Positions 51,452 to 60,689 of a DNA stretch of 64,000 nt are shown piece after piece. Numbering within the stretch: position 1 is the first letter of the stretch; each line of letters opens with the position of its first letter. This DNA is from Hirschia litorea. GTDB lineage: Bacteria; Pseudomonadota; Alphaproteobacteria; Caulobacterales; Hyphomonadaceae. The position numbers and the translations under genes were made by a program. The stretch is from the NCBI RefSeq assembly GCF_042665075.1, contig NZ_JBHTBR010000005.1, positions 310,001 through 374,000 on the forward strand, in the 5' to 3' direction. The notes under the pieces were generated by a model. The model was not told the origin of the DNA and ran no database searches. It saw only the letters and a list, made by a program, of their open reading frames with translations.

Positions 51452-54138
51452 CCTTTTAGGAATGCTCGTACCGCCTCTACGGCTTCAGCTGCTTTTGCCC
51501 CGTCGGGACCGCCTGCCTGCGCCATATCGGGGCGTCCACCGCCACCTTTACCGCCCACACACTCTGCTGCAAGTTTAACCAGATCAACAGCGCTAATCTT
51601 GTCTGTAAGGTCTTTGGTGACCCCTGTCGCAACTGCAGCCTTGCCATCATTTACAGCAATAAACACCGCGACTCCGGACCCCAATTGCTTTTTGGCATCG
51701 TCAATCAAACCGCGCAAATCTTTTGCAGGAACGCCTTCAGCTATTCTAGCGAGTAATTTGACACCATTAATCTCTTCCGGCCCCTCAGCTGCGCCACCAG
51801 ACCCAGCCCCCATGGCCAGCTTTTTCTTAGCTGCTGAGAGCTCGTTCTCTAAGGCGCGTTTTTGCTCTTGCAGCGCCAAAACGCGAGACGGTGCATTCTC
51901 AATAGTTGATTTCAAACTATCTGCAATGGAGCGGGCTATCGCCACTTTACCTTTCAAGAACTCAAGAGCAGCCGCACCTGTAACAGCCTCTATTCGGCGC
52001 ACACCTGCTGATACCCCCGATTCATTTGTGATCGCAAAAACAGCAATATCACCTGTGCGCTTGACGTGTACGCCTCCACAAAGCTCAACAGAGTAGGCTT
52101 TGTCTCCGCCCTCTAGTGCCTCACCCATGGCCAACACGCGAACACTATCTCCGTATTTTTCGCCAAACAATGCCATCGCACCTGCTTCAATTGCAGCCTC
52201 AGGAGCCATTTCACGCGTTGATACTTCATTATTTTGACGGATCACTGCGTTCACTTCTGCTTCAATCTTATCAAGCTCTATCTGGCTGAGTGTACCAGAG
52301 TGAGAGAAATCAAAACGAAGTTTGTCTTCCTCAACAAGTGAACCTTTTTGAGTGACATGGTCTCCCAAATTATTGCGGAGCGCGGCATGCAAAATATGCG
52401 TTGCTGAATGGTTAGCCTTAATGTTGGAGCGGCGTACGCTATCAATTTCCATCAATGCTTTGGCATCAACCTTAACATCACCCGTCACCATCTCACCAAT
52501 GTGAGCAAAAACGTCTCCTGCGCGCTTTTGAGTATCTAAAACTCGGAAAACAGCGCCACCTGCAAAGCGAACTTCTCCTCGATCACCTGCCTGTCCACCA
52601 GACTCTCCATAAAATGGTGTCTTATCGAAAACGAGCTCGGCCTTATCTCCTTCACGAAGCTCCTGCGCCATTTCTCCGTCGACAATTATACCCTTCAAAA
52701 CGCCTTCAGATGTTTCGTCGCTATAACCAAGAAATTCTGTGGCACCGTGCGCATCTCGCACCTGAAACCAAATCTTAGAGGCACCGGAATCACCTGTTCC
52801 CTGCCAGCTTGCTTGAGAATTTTCACGTTGCTCTTTCATGGATGCTGCAAAGCCGGCCTCATCCACTTCTATTCCTTTAGATCGCAATACATCTTGGGTC
52901 AGATCTACAGGAAAACCAAAAGTATCATACAGCTTGAATGCAGTTTCCCCGGGCAATACATCACCCTTACTCAAACTGGATGTGGCGTCTTCAAGCAAAG
53001 CAAGACCGCGTCCCAATGTACGCTGAAAACGCCCTTCTTCTTGTTCCAATGTATTGATTATAGCAGCTTGAGCGCGGGCAAGTTCCGGATATGCAGCGCC
53101 CATTTCCCCAATGAGTGCTGGTACAAGCTTATGCATAGTAGGCTGGTCCGAACCTAGCAAATGCCCATGGCGCATTGCGCGCCTCATAATCCGGCGCAAC
53201 ACATAGCCACGTCCTTCATTGGACGGGGTAACACCATCAGCTATTAAAAAAGCGGATGAACGCAAATGATCAGAGATAACTCGCAATGAACCAATATTCT
53301 CGGCATTGGATTTTTGCTTATAAATATCTTCTTCTGCGGCGATGAGATTCTGAAACAGATCTATCTCATAATTATTGTGCACGCCCTGAAGCACGGCCGC
53401 CATACGCTCAAGTCCCATACCTGTATCAATAGAAGGCTTAGGCAAGTTTACGCGTGATCCATCGCTAGATTGATCAAATTGCATAAACACAAGATTCCAA
53501 ATTTCGATAAAGCGATCGCCATCTTCTTCTGGAGATCCTGGAGGGCCACCCCACACATCTGGGCCGTGATCATAGAAGATTTCAGAACAAGGACCACACG
53601 GACCTGTGTCCCCCATCGACCAGAAATTATCTGACGTTGAAATGCGAATTATTTTGCTGTCAGGTAAGCCTGCAATTTTCTTCCAAAGTGCTGCAGCTTC
53701 TTCATCCTCAGAATAAACTGTCACAACGAGTTTTTCCACGGGAAGACCAAAAACTTTGGTAACCACATTCCACGCATGCTCAATCGCTTGAGCTTTAAAA
53801 TAATCTCCAAAAGAGAAGTTACCAAGCATTTCAAAAAATGTGTGGTGACGCGCTGTATAACCAACATTATCTAAATCATTGTGCTTACCACCAGCACGCA
53901 CACATTTTTGCGAGGAAGTAGCCCTTAAATTTGAAGGTGTTTCAGCTCCTGTAAACAAATTCTTGAACGGCACCATGCCCGCATTGACAAAAAGAAGCGT
54001 TGCATCTCCTTGCGGCACTAATGGAGCTGAAGGGATAACCGCATGTCCGTTGGAATTAAAATATTCCAAGAATTGAGACCGCACGCCATTCACACTATTT
54101 GACGAGTTGGCTTTAAAGCTTGCGGTCGTATCAGACAT
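51448..54138 (-). CDS. alaS: Alanyl-tRNA synthetase
   Basis: Class II aminoacyl-tRNA synthetase of about 896 residues. The catalytic core starts VRSQFLEYFNSNGHAVIPSAPLVP and SSQKCVRAGGKHNDLDNVG; the editing domain has ANHSATHILHAALR (about 575-590) with the zinc site CGGVHVKRTGDI (HxxxH...CxxxH pattern); the C-terminal part has GGGRPDMAQAGG. The ATG 54138 has AGGAG eight bases upstream; the frame extends to 54162. Transcribed after recA with 216 bases between, holding two stem-loops. Confidence 0.97.
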   Translation of the reverse strand: MSDTTASFKANSSNSVNGVRSQFLEYFNSNGHAVIPSAPLVPQGDATLLFVNAGMVPFKNLFTGAETPSNLRATSSQKCVRAGGKHNDLDNVGYTARHHTFFEMLGNFSFGDYFKAQAIEHAWNVVTKVFGLPVEKLVVTVYSEDEEAAALWKKIAGLPDSKIIRISTSDNFWSMGDTGPCGPCSEIFYDHGPDVWGGPPGSPEEDGDRFIEIWNLVFMQFDQSSDGSRVNLPKPSIDTGMGLERMAAVLQGVHNNYEIDLFQNLIAAEEDIYKQKSNAENIGSLRVISDHLRSSAFLIADGVTPSNEGRGYVLRRIMRRAMRHGHLLGSDQPTMHKLVPALIGEMGAAYPELARAQAAIINTLEQEEGRFQRTLGRGLALLEDATSSLSKGDVLPGETAFKLYDTFGFPVDLTQDVLRSKGIEVDEAGFAASMKEQRENSQASWQGTGDSGASKIWFQVRDAHGATEFLGYSDETSEGVLKGIIVDGEMAQELREGDKAELVFDKTPFYGESGGQAGDRGEVRFAGGAVFRVLDTQKRAGDVFAHIGEMVTGDVKVDAKALMEIDSVRRSNIKANHSATHILHAALRNNLGDHVTQKGSLVEEDKLRFDFSHSGTLSQIELDKIEAEVNAVIRQNNEVSTREMAPEAAIEAGAMALFGEKYGDSVRVLAMGEALEGGDKAYSVELCGGVHVKRTGDIAVFAITNESGVSAGVRRIEAVTGAAALEFLKGKVAIARSIADSLKSTIENAPSRVLALQEQKRALENELSAAKKKLAMGAGSGGAAEGPEEINGVKLLARIAEGVPAKDLRGLIDDAKKQLGSGVAVFIAVNDGKAAVATGVTKDLTDKISAVDLVKLAAECVGGKGGGGRPDMAQAGGPDGAKAAEAVEAVRAFLKG

Positions 54139-54263
54139 TCGGGCACTCCTAAATTCGTGCATAAAACGCTACGCGACCAAGGAACAAACCGACATTTATT
54201 GTCAGAAAAGCCTGTTCAGGACGCGGAGCAAATCAATTCCATACCGCGATATATAGTGCTGAT

Positions 54264-54294
54264 ATGATTTGGCCAAGTGGTTTGGCCAAATCAT
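54264..54294. terminator. Perfect 12-13 bp stem-loop downstream of recA
   Basis: ATGATTTGGCCA (54264-54275) and TGGCCAAATCAT (54283-54294) pair exactly around a seven-base centre. It lies between the recA stop and alaS start; no T-run on either strand, so the role (3' end stabiliser, terminator without U-tract, or protein-binding site) is open. Confidence 0.5.
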
Positions 54295-54308
54295 GAATGC
54301 TCTTCAGA

Positions 54309-54338
54309 GCAAAACCACGTATTTCTACGTCGTTTTGC
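54309..54338 (-). terminator. Stem-loop directly after recA
   Basis: GCAAAAC/GTTTTGC outer stem, one mismatch, then ACGTA/TACGT inner stem closed by a four-base loop (GAAA on the minus strand, a GNRA tetraloop). It begins 16 bases after the recA stop and lies on its transcript. It lacks a T-run. Confidence 0.5.
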
Positions 54339-54353
54339 CTCTATAAACTAAAT

Positions 54354-55448
54354 CTATTCGTTTACAGCCACATCCGGGTCTTCTTCATCTGTAATATTGG
54401 CCTGACCTGCGGCTAGCATTTCTTCCGAAATCAAACCTGCATCAGAACGAATTTTATCTTCTATCTCAGCTGCTATTGTTGGATTAGCTTTCAAGAAAGT
54501 GCGTGCATTTTCACGGCCTTGGCCAATACGCTCAGACCCATAAGAATACCAAGACCCCGCCTTATCAACAACGCCCGCCTTTACACCAAGATCAATCAAC
54601 TCACCGGTTTTAGAGATACCTTCACCATAAATGATATCAAACTCAACCTGACGGAATGGAGGTGCAACCTTATTCTTCACCACCTTTACGCGAGTCTGGT
54701 TACCAATCACTTCATCGCGATCTTTCAAGGCCCCAATCCGACGAATATCCAAGCGCACGGATGAATAAAACTTTAGAGCATTACCACCTGTTGTGGTTTC
54801 AGGAGATCCAAACATCACACCAATTTTCATACGAATTTGGTTGATGAAAATCACCATACACTTTGATTTTGAAATAGACCCAGTAAGTTTCCGCAACGCT
54901 TGGCTCATCAAACGCGCCTGCAAACCAGGCAAGCTATCGCCCATCTCACCCTCAAGCTCAGCACGTGGTGTCAATGCAGCCACAGAGTCAATCACAAGCA
55001 CATCGACAGCTCCCGAGCGCACAAGCGTATCGGCAATCTCGAGCGATTGCTCACCCGTGTCAGGTTGAGAGACAAGCAAGTCACCAAGATCCACGCCCAG
55101 TTTACCCGCATAAACAGGGTCCAAAGCGTGCTCAGCATCCACAAACGCAGCAACACCTCCGTTTTTCTGTGCTTCCGCAATACAATGTAATGCAAGCGTT
55201 GTTTTACCAGAACTTTCGGGCCCATATATTTCGATGATGCGCCCTTTAGGAAGCCCACCTATACCCAGCGCGATATCCAAACTCAGGGAGCCAGTAGATA
55301 CAGCTTCAACATCCATTGAAGCATTATCACCCAAGCGCATAATAGAGCCTTTACCGAAATTGCGCTCAATTTGACCCAGAGCCGTTTCAAGGGCTTTTTG
55401 CTTATCCATTCCGTTATTTTCCACAACTTGCAAAGACGCACGCGCCAT
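54354..55448 (-). CDS. recA: Recombinase RecA
   Basis: Strand-exchange ATPase and LexA co-protease. The 364-residue product has the Walker A GPESSGKTTLAL (about 72-80), VDAEHALDP, VIDSVAAL (Walker B), and INQIRMKIGVMFGSPETTTGG (L2 region). ATG 55448 is preceded by GGAGA; the frame runs 15 codons further but without support. Candidate SOS-type half-sites lie 107-145 bases upstream. Followed by two stem-loops and alaS, a gene order also found in Caulobacter relatives. Confidence 0.98.
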   Translation of the reverse strand: MARASLQVVENNGMDKQKALETALGQIERNFGKGSIMRLGDNASMDVEAVSTGSLSLDIALGIGGLPKGRIIEIYGPESSGKTTLALHCIAEAQKNGGVAAFVDAEHALDPVYAGKLGVDLGDLLVSQPDTGEQSLEIADTLVRSGAVDVLVIDSVAALTPRAELEGEMGDSLPGLQARLMSQALRKLTGSISKSKCMVIFINQIRMKIGVMFGSPETTTGGNALKFYSSVRLDIRRIGALKDRDEVIGNQTRVKVVKNKVAPPFRQVEFDIIYGEGISKTGELIDLGVKAGVVDKAGSWYSYGSERIGQGRENARTFLKANPTIAAEIEDKIRSDAGLISEEMLAAGQANITDEEDPDVAVNE

Positions 55449-55554
55449 ATTTGATTCTCCATCATATGTCGCACACTGAACGCTGCTGAGCAACGGCAGA
55501 AGCGACGAGTTCCATCACCAGTTCTGGAAAGTTTGTACCACAAATGTTCCGATA

Positions 55555-55592
55555 GAACAAACAGAGAATACAATTTTGTTCTCTTTTTATTC
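55555..55592 (-). promoter_or_regulatory. Candidate LexA (SOS) sites upstream of recA
   Basis: The alphaproteobacterial LexA consensus is GTTC-N7-GTTC (or GAAC-N7-GAAC). GAAC-N7-GAAT occurs at 55555-55569 and GTTC-N7-ATTC at 55578-55592, each one base off the consensus, in the recA leader. The near-matches are suggestive only. Confidence 0.35.
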
Positions 55593-55616
55593 TGAAGCAC
55601 AATATTTAGTCAGAAT

Positions 55617-55650
55617 CAAAAAGGCCGCCACCTATATATAGGAAGCGGCC
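55617..55650 (-). terminator. Intrinsic terminator after cckA
   Basis: GGCCGC (55623-55628) pairs with GCGGCC (55645-55650), with an inner CCTATATATAGG stem; a T-run follows on the minus strand. It lies 27 bases after the cckA stop. Confidence 0.8.
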
Positions 55651-55676
55651 CGTAAAATTTTTGGAACACACAAGCT

Positions 55677-58298
55677 TTATGCAGGCTCAATAATATTCAA
55701 CTCATCTTTCACACGCTCAGCCAGCTGACGTAATGTGAATGGTTTTGGAAGGAAAGAAATCTCCCGCTCCTCATCCAAAGTTTTTGCTAGATCACGCTCT
55801 GCATACCCAGAGATAAACATGATACGTGCCCCCGTCAGATATTGCTTAGCTTCTTTGAGCAATGCAGGACCGTCCATGCCCGGCAACACCACATCTGAGA
55901 TCAACAGATCTATCTGCCCTGCATTCTCACGGATCAACTCAAGAGCCTCTTCTCCATCAGCTGCTTCAATCACTTGGTAGCCAAAGGTAGACAGCAAATG
56001 GGATGCAAGCCCGCGCACCGAATCCTCATCTTCCACGAGCATGATACGGCCACGCCCTGCAAGATCTTTAGGACGGTTCTTCTCTGCAATCTCGTTGACT
56101 TGTACAGCAGTTTCAGCCTCGCTAGCAGCACGCGCCGCAGCTTTATCAGCCGCCAATTTCTCTTCTGGACGCGCAACATAGGCAGGCATAAAGATTTTAA
56201 ACGTCGTGCCGCGCCCTACTTTAGAAACCGGATAAACATATCCACCTGACTGTTTCACAATCCCATAAACGGATGCCAAACCAAGTCCTGTGCCTTCACC
56301 CTGTTTCTTGGTTGTGAAGAATGGTTGGAAAATCTCATCCACTAATTCGGGCGGAATACCCGTACCATTATCAATCACCTCAATGAGCAGATAGTCGCCT
56401 TCCTGCACATGGTTAAATCCATCTTTACGAGCCATTGCTGCATCGGCGCGAGAAGTCTTAACGACAAGCTCCCCACTACCATTTTTCTCCAGCATTGCGT
56501 CACGCGCATTCGTACACAGATTTGTCAGCGCAGTTTCCAATTGACCACGGTCAGCACGTATCTGCGGCAGGTCACGTCCGTGTACGATATCCAGCTTGAT
56601 CCGCTCATCAATAATCTGACGCAGCAACACATAATAGCTCGACAACATCTCTGATGGATCAAGCACTTCTTGACGGAATGTTTGCTTACGCGACCACGCC
56701 AGCAGCATTGAGATCATCTCGGCACCGCGCGCCGCCAATTCATACATTTGCTTCAAGTCAAAGAATGACGGATCACCCGGCGGGTGACGAATGAGCAATT
56801 TATCTGTGTTGAGCATAATGCCCTGAAGTAGATTGTTGAAGTCGTGCGCAATACCACCCGCCAACTGTCCAATCGCTTGCATTTTCTCACCCTGAGCAAG
56901 ACGCAGCTCAAGAGTTTTCTTCTCGGTTGTGTCAATCACATAGGCTGCCGCAGGACGTCCACGGCGATCAAGTGCGATGAACACATCCACTGTCTTGGCG
57001 TCTTTGGGGTCTTTAATTGTATCTGACGCCAATTTCAGCTCTACAGCACCGTCCAGCGCCTTAGCCAACATGGATGCAAGGCCCGCTTCGCCATCTTCAG
57101 CAATGAATAGATCGGCAAACCGCGCCCCCGGCTGTGCGCGTGCTTCTGTCATATCCCGCAATGCGCGGTTCAAATCCATCATGACAGCCGTTTCAACGCC
57201 ATCACCTTCAAGGCGCACCACACCAAATGGCGCATCCGTAAACATGGTGTCATCACTGACCTGCCCAGCTGACACCATGGATTTACCACTTGTGTCTTCT
57301 TTATCCTGCTTAGGCGGATTTTCAGCACTATAGCCCATATGAACAACCGAACGAGATAACGCATCAGGACCTTTACCTGTCCACGATGTCGTTAACAGCG
57401 CTGGCAATTCCACACCATTTCGCGAACGCAAAACAACATCCGCACGTTGACTTGCACCGCCGCGCGTTTCCTTGCGCATAAGCTTCAAGCCTTCAGGGCG
57501 CATCAAATCATCCATGCGTATGCCGCCCAATTCATCAGGCAAGCTCAACATTTTGCGTAGCGCCGCATTCACATATACAACGCGACCATCGCGTCGCGCT
57601 GAGAAAAAACCAACAGGCGCATCTTCCACATAAAGCGCACGAGGATCGACGGCTGAATTATCCGCTTCACTTCCATCTGTTCGGCGCAAACGCCAAAGCG
57701 CACGACTAGAACCCAATGCAGACACATTAGCGATAAATTGTGTTGGACGATCATCATTGCCAAACATAAGCGCAGGCAAAACCTCTTCCCGCACGCCGCC
57801 CATTTTAACAGCTTTTGCAAGACGAAAGATCGGAGCCGCCAAACCCGGATTTGCGCCAAATAAGCGATCAACAGTTGGCACAGGTCCACTTTCGCCCATT
57901 TCGTGTGTTTCTTCAGCTAAACGCCTATAAGCAGCGTTCGCCGTAACCACAGCGCCGCCACGCTCTGTTACGAGCGCAGGCTCACTTAGACTTTCTAACC
58001 AACCAAATCCCTTAATGGCTTTTTGCGCTGCCTCTTCAGCTGCGCCGCGTTCAGGGAAGACACCTAATTTACGTCCAGCGCCGCGCGTCACCCACAAAAG
58101 CAACACAGTCACAAGACATCCCAAAGCAATGAGCAACACTGTCGATGCTAAACCAATCTCAGCACCCCAAGTAAGCGCCACACCCGCAGCCCCTCCCGCA
58201 CACGCAACACTAAGCCAGAACATGGTTTGAAGAATGTCAACTTTCTTCTTATCAGGTTCATGCGCTTGGTTTGGGACTTTATTATTCAAATCTGACAT
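55677..58298 (-). CDS. cckA: Hybrid histidine kinase CckA
   Basis: Cell-cycle kinase feeding phosphate through ChpT to CtrA in alphaproteobacteria. The 873-residue protein has two N-terminal membrane segments (about 24-43 and 48-68), two PAS-like regions (about 95-220 and 225-340, with the second containing FFSARRDGRVVYVNAALRKML), and a third near 355-465. The H-box GGIAHDFNNLLQGI has His485; the ATPase domain has LTNLCTNARDA and FFTTKKQGEGTGLGL; the receiver has phosphoacceptor Asp802 in LLISDVVLPGMDG. Domain order and sequence are those of CckA. Downstream of flhB with an 88-base gap. Confidence 0.95.
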   Translation of the reverse strand: MSDLNNKVPNQAHEPDKKKVDILQTMFWLSVACAGGAAGVALTWGAEIGLASTVLLIALGCLVTVLLLWVTRGAGRKLGVFPERGAAEEAAQKAIKGFGWLESLSEPALVTERGGAVVTANAAYRRLAEETHEMGESGPVPTVDRLFGANPGLAAPIFRLAKAVKMGGVREEVLPALMFGNDDRPTQFIANVSALGSSRALWRLRRTDGSEADNSAVDPRALYVEDAPVGFFSARRDGRVVYVNAALRKMLSLPDELGGIRMDDLMRPEGLKLMRKETRGGASQRADVVLRSRNGVELPALLTTSWTGKGPDALSRSVVHMGYSAENPPKQDKEDTSGKSMVSAGQVSDDTMFTDAPFGVVRLEGDGVETAVMMDLNRALRDMTEARAQPGARFADLFIAEDGEAGLASMLAKALDGAVELKLASDTIKDPKDAKTVDVFIALDRRGRPAAAYVIDTTEKKTLELRLAQGEKMQAIGQLAGGIAHDFNNLLQGIMLNTDKLLIRHPPGDPSFFDLKQMYELAARGAEMISMLLAWSRKQTFRQEVLDPSEMLSSYYVLLRQIIDERIKLDIVHGRDLPQIRADRGQLETALTNLCTNARDAMLEKNGSGELVVKTSRADAAMARKDGFNHVQEGDYLLIEVIDNGTGIPPELVDEIFQPFFTTKKQGEGTGLGLASVYGIVKQSGGYVYPVSKVGRGTTFKIFMPAYVARPEEKLAADKAAARAASEAETAVQVNEIAEKNRPKDLAGRGRIMLVEDEDSVRGLASHLLSTFGYQVIEAADGEEALELIRENAGQIDLLISDVVLPGMDGPALLKEAKQYLTGARIMFISGYAERDLAKTLDEEREISFLPKPFTLRQLAERVKDELNIIEPA

Positions 58299-58386
58299 GG
58301 CGGCTCGATCCGTTATATTTCACGATAAATTCTTCGTGCTTTAGGCGTAGGTGGTATGCGGCATTTTCTGGCAGTTAACCATAATA

Positions 58387-59451
58387 TTATTTCTTCTTAC
58401 CAGTTCTCATCACGAAGCCAATAACTTTTGCCACTGCTTCGAAATGTTCTCTGGGGACTATTTGCTCTATTTCAGCTGTTGCGAATAAGGCGCGCGCCAA
58501 AGGCGGGCTCTCAACAAGAGGAACATCAGCGTCTTTAGCGATTTCTCTAATTCGTAAAGCCACATCATCCACACCTTTAGCGACACATATGGGCGCAGCA
58601 TCGGTTTCAGGGTCAAACTTAAGCGCAATCGAATAGTGCGTAGGGTTTGTAATCACGACCGTTGCATCGGGAACAGCGGCCATCATGCGCCCTTGGGAAC
58701 GCTGACGACGCAATGCCGCCAATTTTGCTTTCACTTGAGGATCACCATCGCTTTGTTTTGTTTCCTGCTTAATGTCTTCACGCGACATACGCATCTTTTT
58801 CATATGGCTTTGTTTTTGAAATATGAAATCAATCGCAGCGATAAATCCCACGACCACAAGCGCAGCTAAAAATAGGCGGCTGGCTTTGTCTTGAAAAATG
58901 TGAGGCAGAGCGGAAATATCCATCTCGCCTACCTTCATGAGCTCATGACGACTTGGCCAAATCGCAAACGCAACAGCGCCACTTGCCGCAATCAGTTTGA
59001 GCACAGCTTTGAACAAATTCATAAAACCTTGGGGACCAAACATCCGCTTCACGCCTGCAAGTGGCGAAAGCTTGCTGAGTTTGGGTTTCATCTTTTCTGC
59101 AGTCCACAAGGGCATGTGTTGGATCACATGACCAAATATCGCAAAAACAATAATGATCCCAAAGATGATAGACATCGGCCCGAGCAACATCATCAAGATA
59201 GCTGCCATCAGGCGCTGTGCACCACCATTCGACAAATCAAATTCATGCGGGTGGTCTATTAGCATAGACAAAGGACCGCCAATGGAGCCCGCAAGGGGCT
59301 GAGCTGCTGCAATTAGTGCTGCACCTGCCATAAGAATAAACCAGACAGGAACATCCTGACTTTTGGCAATATCACCTTTTTTACGGGCGTCCTCTAACCG
59401 TTTCTGGGTAGGTTCTTCGGTTTTCTGCGAATCGTCTTGGTCTTCTGCCAT
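58387..59451 (-). CDS. flhB: Flagellar export protein FlhB
   Basis: Membrane component of the flagellar type III export gate, controlling substrate switching. The 354-residue product has a hydrophilic start (SQKTEEPTQKRLEDARKKGDI), four membrane segments, and the cytoplasmic autocleavage motif NPTH beginning at Asn269. Typical length. It starts 11 bases after the fliR stop, so it is cotranscribed with fliQ-fliR. Confidence 0.96.
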   Translation of the reverse strand: MAEDQDDSQKTEEPTQKRLEDARKKGDIAKSQDVPVWFILMAGAALIAAAQPLAGSIGGPLSMLIDHPHEFDLSNGGAQRLMAAILMMLLGPMSIIFGIIIVFAIFGHVIQHMPLWTAEKMKPKLSKLSPLAGVKRMFGPQGFMNLFKAVLKLIAASGAVAFAIWPSRHELMKVGEMDISALPHIFQDKASRLFLAALVVVGFIAAIDFIFQKQSHMKKMRMSREDIKQETKQSDGDPQVKAKLAALRRQRSQGRMMAAVPDATVVITNPTHYSIALKFDPETDAAPICVAKGVDDVALRIREIAKDADVPLVESPPLARALFATAEIEQIVPREHFEAVAKVIGFVMRTGKKK

Positions 59452-59462
59452 TCATCCCTCCC

Positions 59463-60218
59463 CTAGAATGGCCCTTCCAGACGCGCATACCGCCCTAGCG
59501 TATCAAGCCAGACCAGCAAACCACCGCCTAAAATAAAGGTCATAATACTCAATCCAAGCATGACTTGAATCGGCATCGCAATAAAGAAAATTTGAACCTG
59601 AGGGATCAAACGCGCAACCAAACCTATGGCGAGGTTAAATATCAACGCCACAACGAGAATGGGGGCCGCAATCTGCAACCCCAATTTAAATGCTGTCGAT
59701 AATGCACCCAACTCCCACTGTGCAGCGTCGCCAACCGGCAAGGGGTCTCCCGGTCTGAATAATTGATAACTATCAACTGCAGCCTGCAACATATCCCGAT
59801 GGATACCCGCCGCCATAATCAGCACTAGCGCTGTCATAGACATAAACACACCTAGAACTGCACCTGACGCACCTGCCATCGGGTCAAATTGCTGCGCCAT
59901 TGCCAAACCGGATGAAATGCCGATGATCGAGCCACCTATTTGTAAGCCGGACATAAGTATGCGTGCCCCTGCTCCCATCATAAGCCCGACAAGAATTTCA
60001 CTGACAATGAGAAAAAGGCCGTCAGTTAGCACCGCCGGTGGAGGCGGCATTTGATCTGCAAGAACGGGCGCAAGTGCCATCGTCGCGAGTAAACCGGCAG
60101 CCAAACGAAAAGTCGCCGGCACCGCACTTTCACCCCAACCAGGCGCAAGCATCAATACAGTCCCAATGCGGCAGAACAATAATGCACCTACCCAAATGTA
60201 TGGAGATAATACATCCAC
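59463..60218 (-). CDS. fliR: Flagellar biosynthesis protein FliR
   Basis: Membrane part of the flagellar export gate, 251 residues with about six segments. FRIGTVLMLAPGWGESAVPATFRLAAGLL at the N-terminus, and the conserved IISEILVGLMMGAGARILMSGLQIGGSIIG segment (about 90-120) are diagnostic. Starts five bases after fliQ and is followed by flhB. Confidence 0.94.
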   Translation of the reverse strand: MDVLSPYIWVGALLFCRIGTVLMLAPGWGESAVPATFRLAAGLLATMALAPVLADQMPPPPAVLTDGLFLIVSEILVGLMMGAGARILMSGLQIGGSIIGISSGLAMAQQFDPMAGASGAVLGVFMSMTALVLIMAAGIHRDMLQAAVDSYQLFRPGDPLPVGDAAQWELGALSTAFKLGLQIAAPILVVALIFNLAIGLVARLIPQVQIFFIAMPIQVMLGLSIMTFILGGGLLVWLDTLGRYARLEGPF

Positions 60219-60223
60219 CTGAT

Positions 60224-60487
60224 CTAATACCCCGCTATGCGCGAAAAGATAGATTCAGAAAAATCAGCTAAAGTTGCGCCCATCAATGGCATGAACAAGA
60301 GCAAAGTTAGAAAGATAGCTAAAATTTTGGGTACAAACACCAATGTCATTTCCTGCACCTGAGTCAGTGCCTGAATGAGTGCGATAACAACACCCACGAC
60401 AAGCCCCGCCACCATTGCAGGCGTCGCCATTGCAACAGTTGTCCAGAGAGCATCTCGCCCCAGATCAAGCACTTCAGCGCCGGTCAT
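60224..60487 (-). CDS. fliQ: Flagellar biosynthesis protein FliQ
   Basis: Small export-gate membrane protein of 87 residues with two membrane helices (about 12-37 and 50-70). The sequence MTGAEVLDLGRDALWTTVAMATPAMVAGLVVG (residues 1-32) and LIQALTQVQEMTLVFVPKIL is the FliQ signature. First gene of the fliQ-fliR-flhB set; the 200-base gap upstream has a candidate CtrA-like site. Confidence 0.94.
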   Translation of the reverse strand: MTGAEVLDLGRDALWTTVAMATPAMVAGLVVGVVIALIQALTQVQEMTLVFVPKILAIFLTLLLFMPLMGATLADFSESIFSRIAGY

Positions 60488-60588
60488 GAACTTACACCTC
60501 TAATGACAAAGAGCTTGAATTCAGCGCTCTCTATCCTTGTGATATTGAAAGCCGCAGTGAGTGGAAAGTTAAAATTTCACCCTTCATA

Positions 60589-60603
60589 TTAACTCTTGGT
60601 TCA
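60589..60603. promoter_or_regulatory. Degenerate CtrA-like box between fliQ and DUF885 gene
   Basis: TTAA-N7-TTCA differs by one base from the CtrA consensus TTAA-N7-TTAA. It lies about 100 bases upstream of fliQ and about 90 before the plus-strand DUF885 gene. fliQR are CtrA targets in Caulobacter, but a single mismatch in eight informative bases is weak evidence. Confidence 0.3.
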
Positions 60604-60689
60604 AAAAGGTTAACAAAGTCCTGCAATTGACGAATGAAATACAGTAGGCATTGTATGCCAGCACACAATTTTTGGGAGCTTAATTTCAT

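Noticed and set aside
55509..55524. GTTC-N8-GTTC upstream of recA
   Set aside because: The spacing is eight, not the seven needed for an alphaproteobacterial LexA site.
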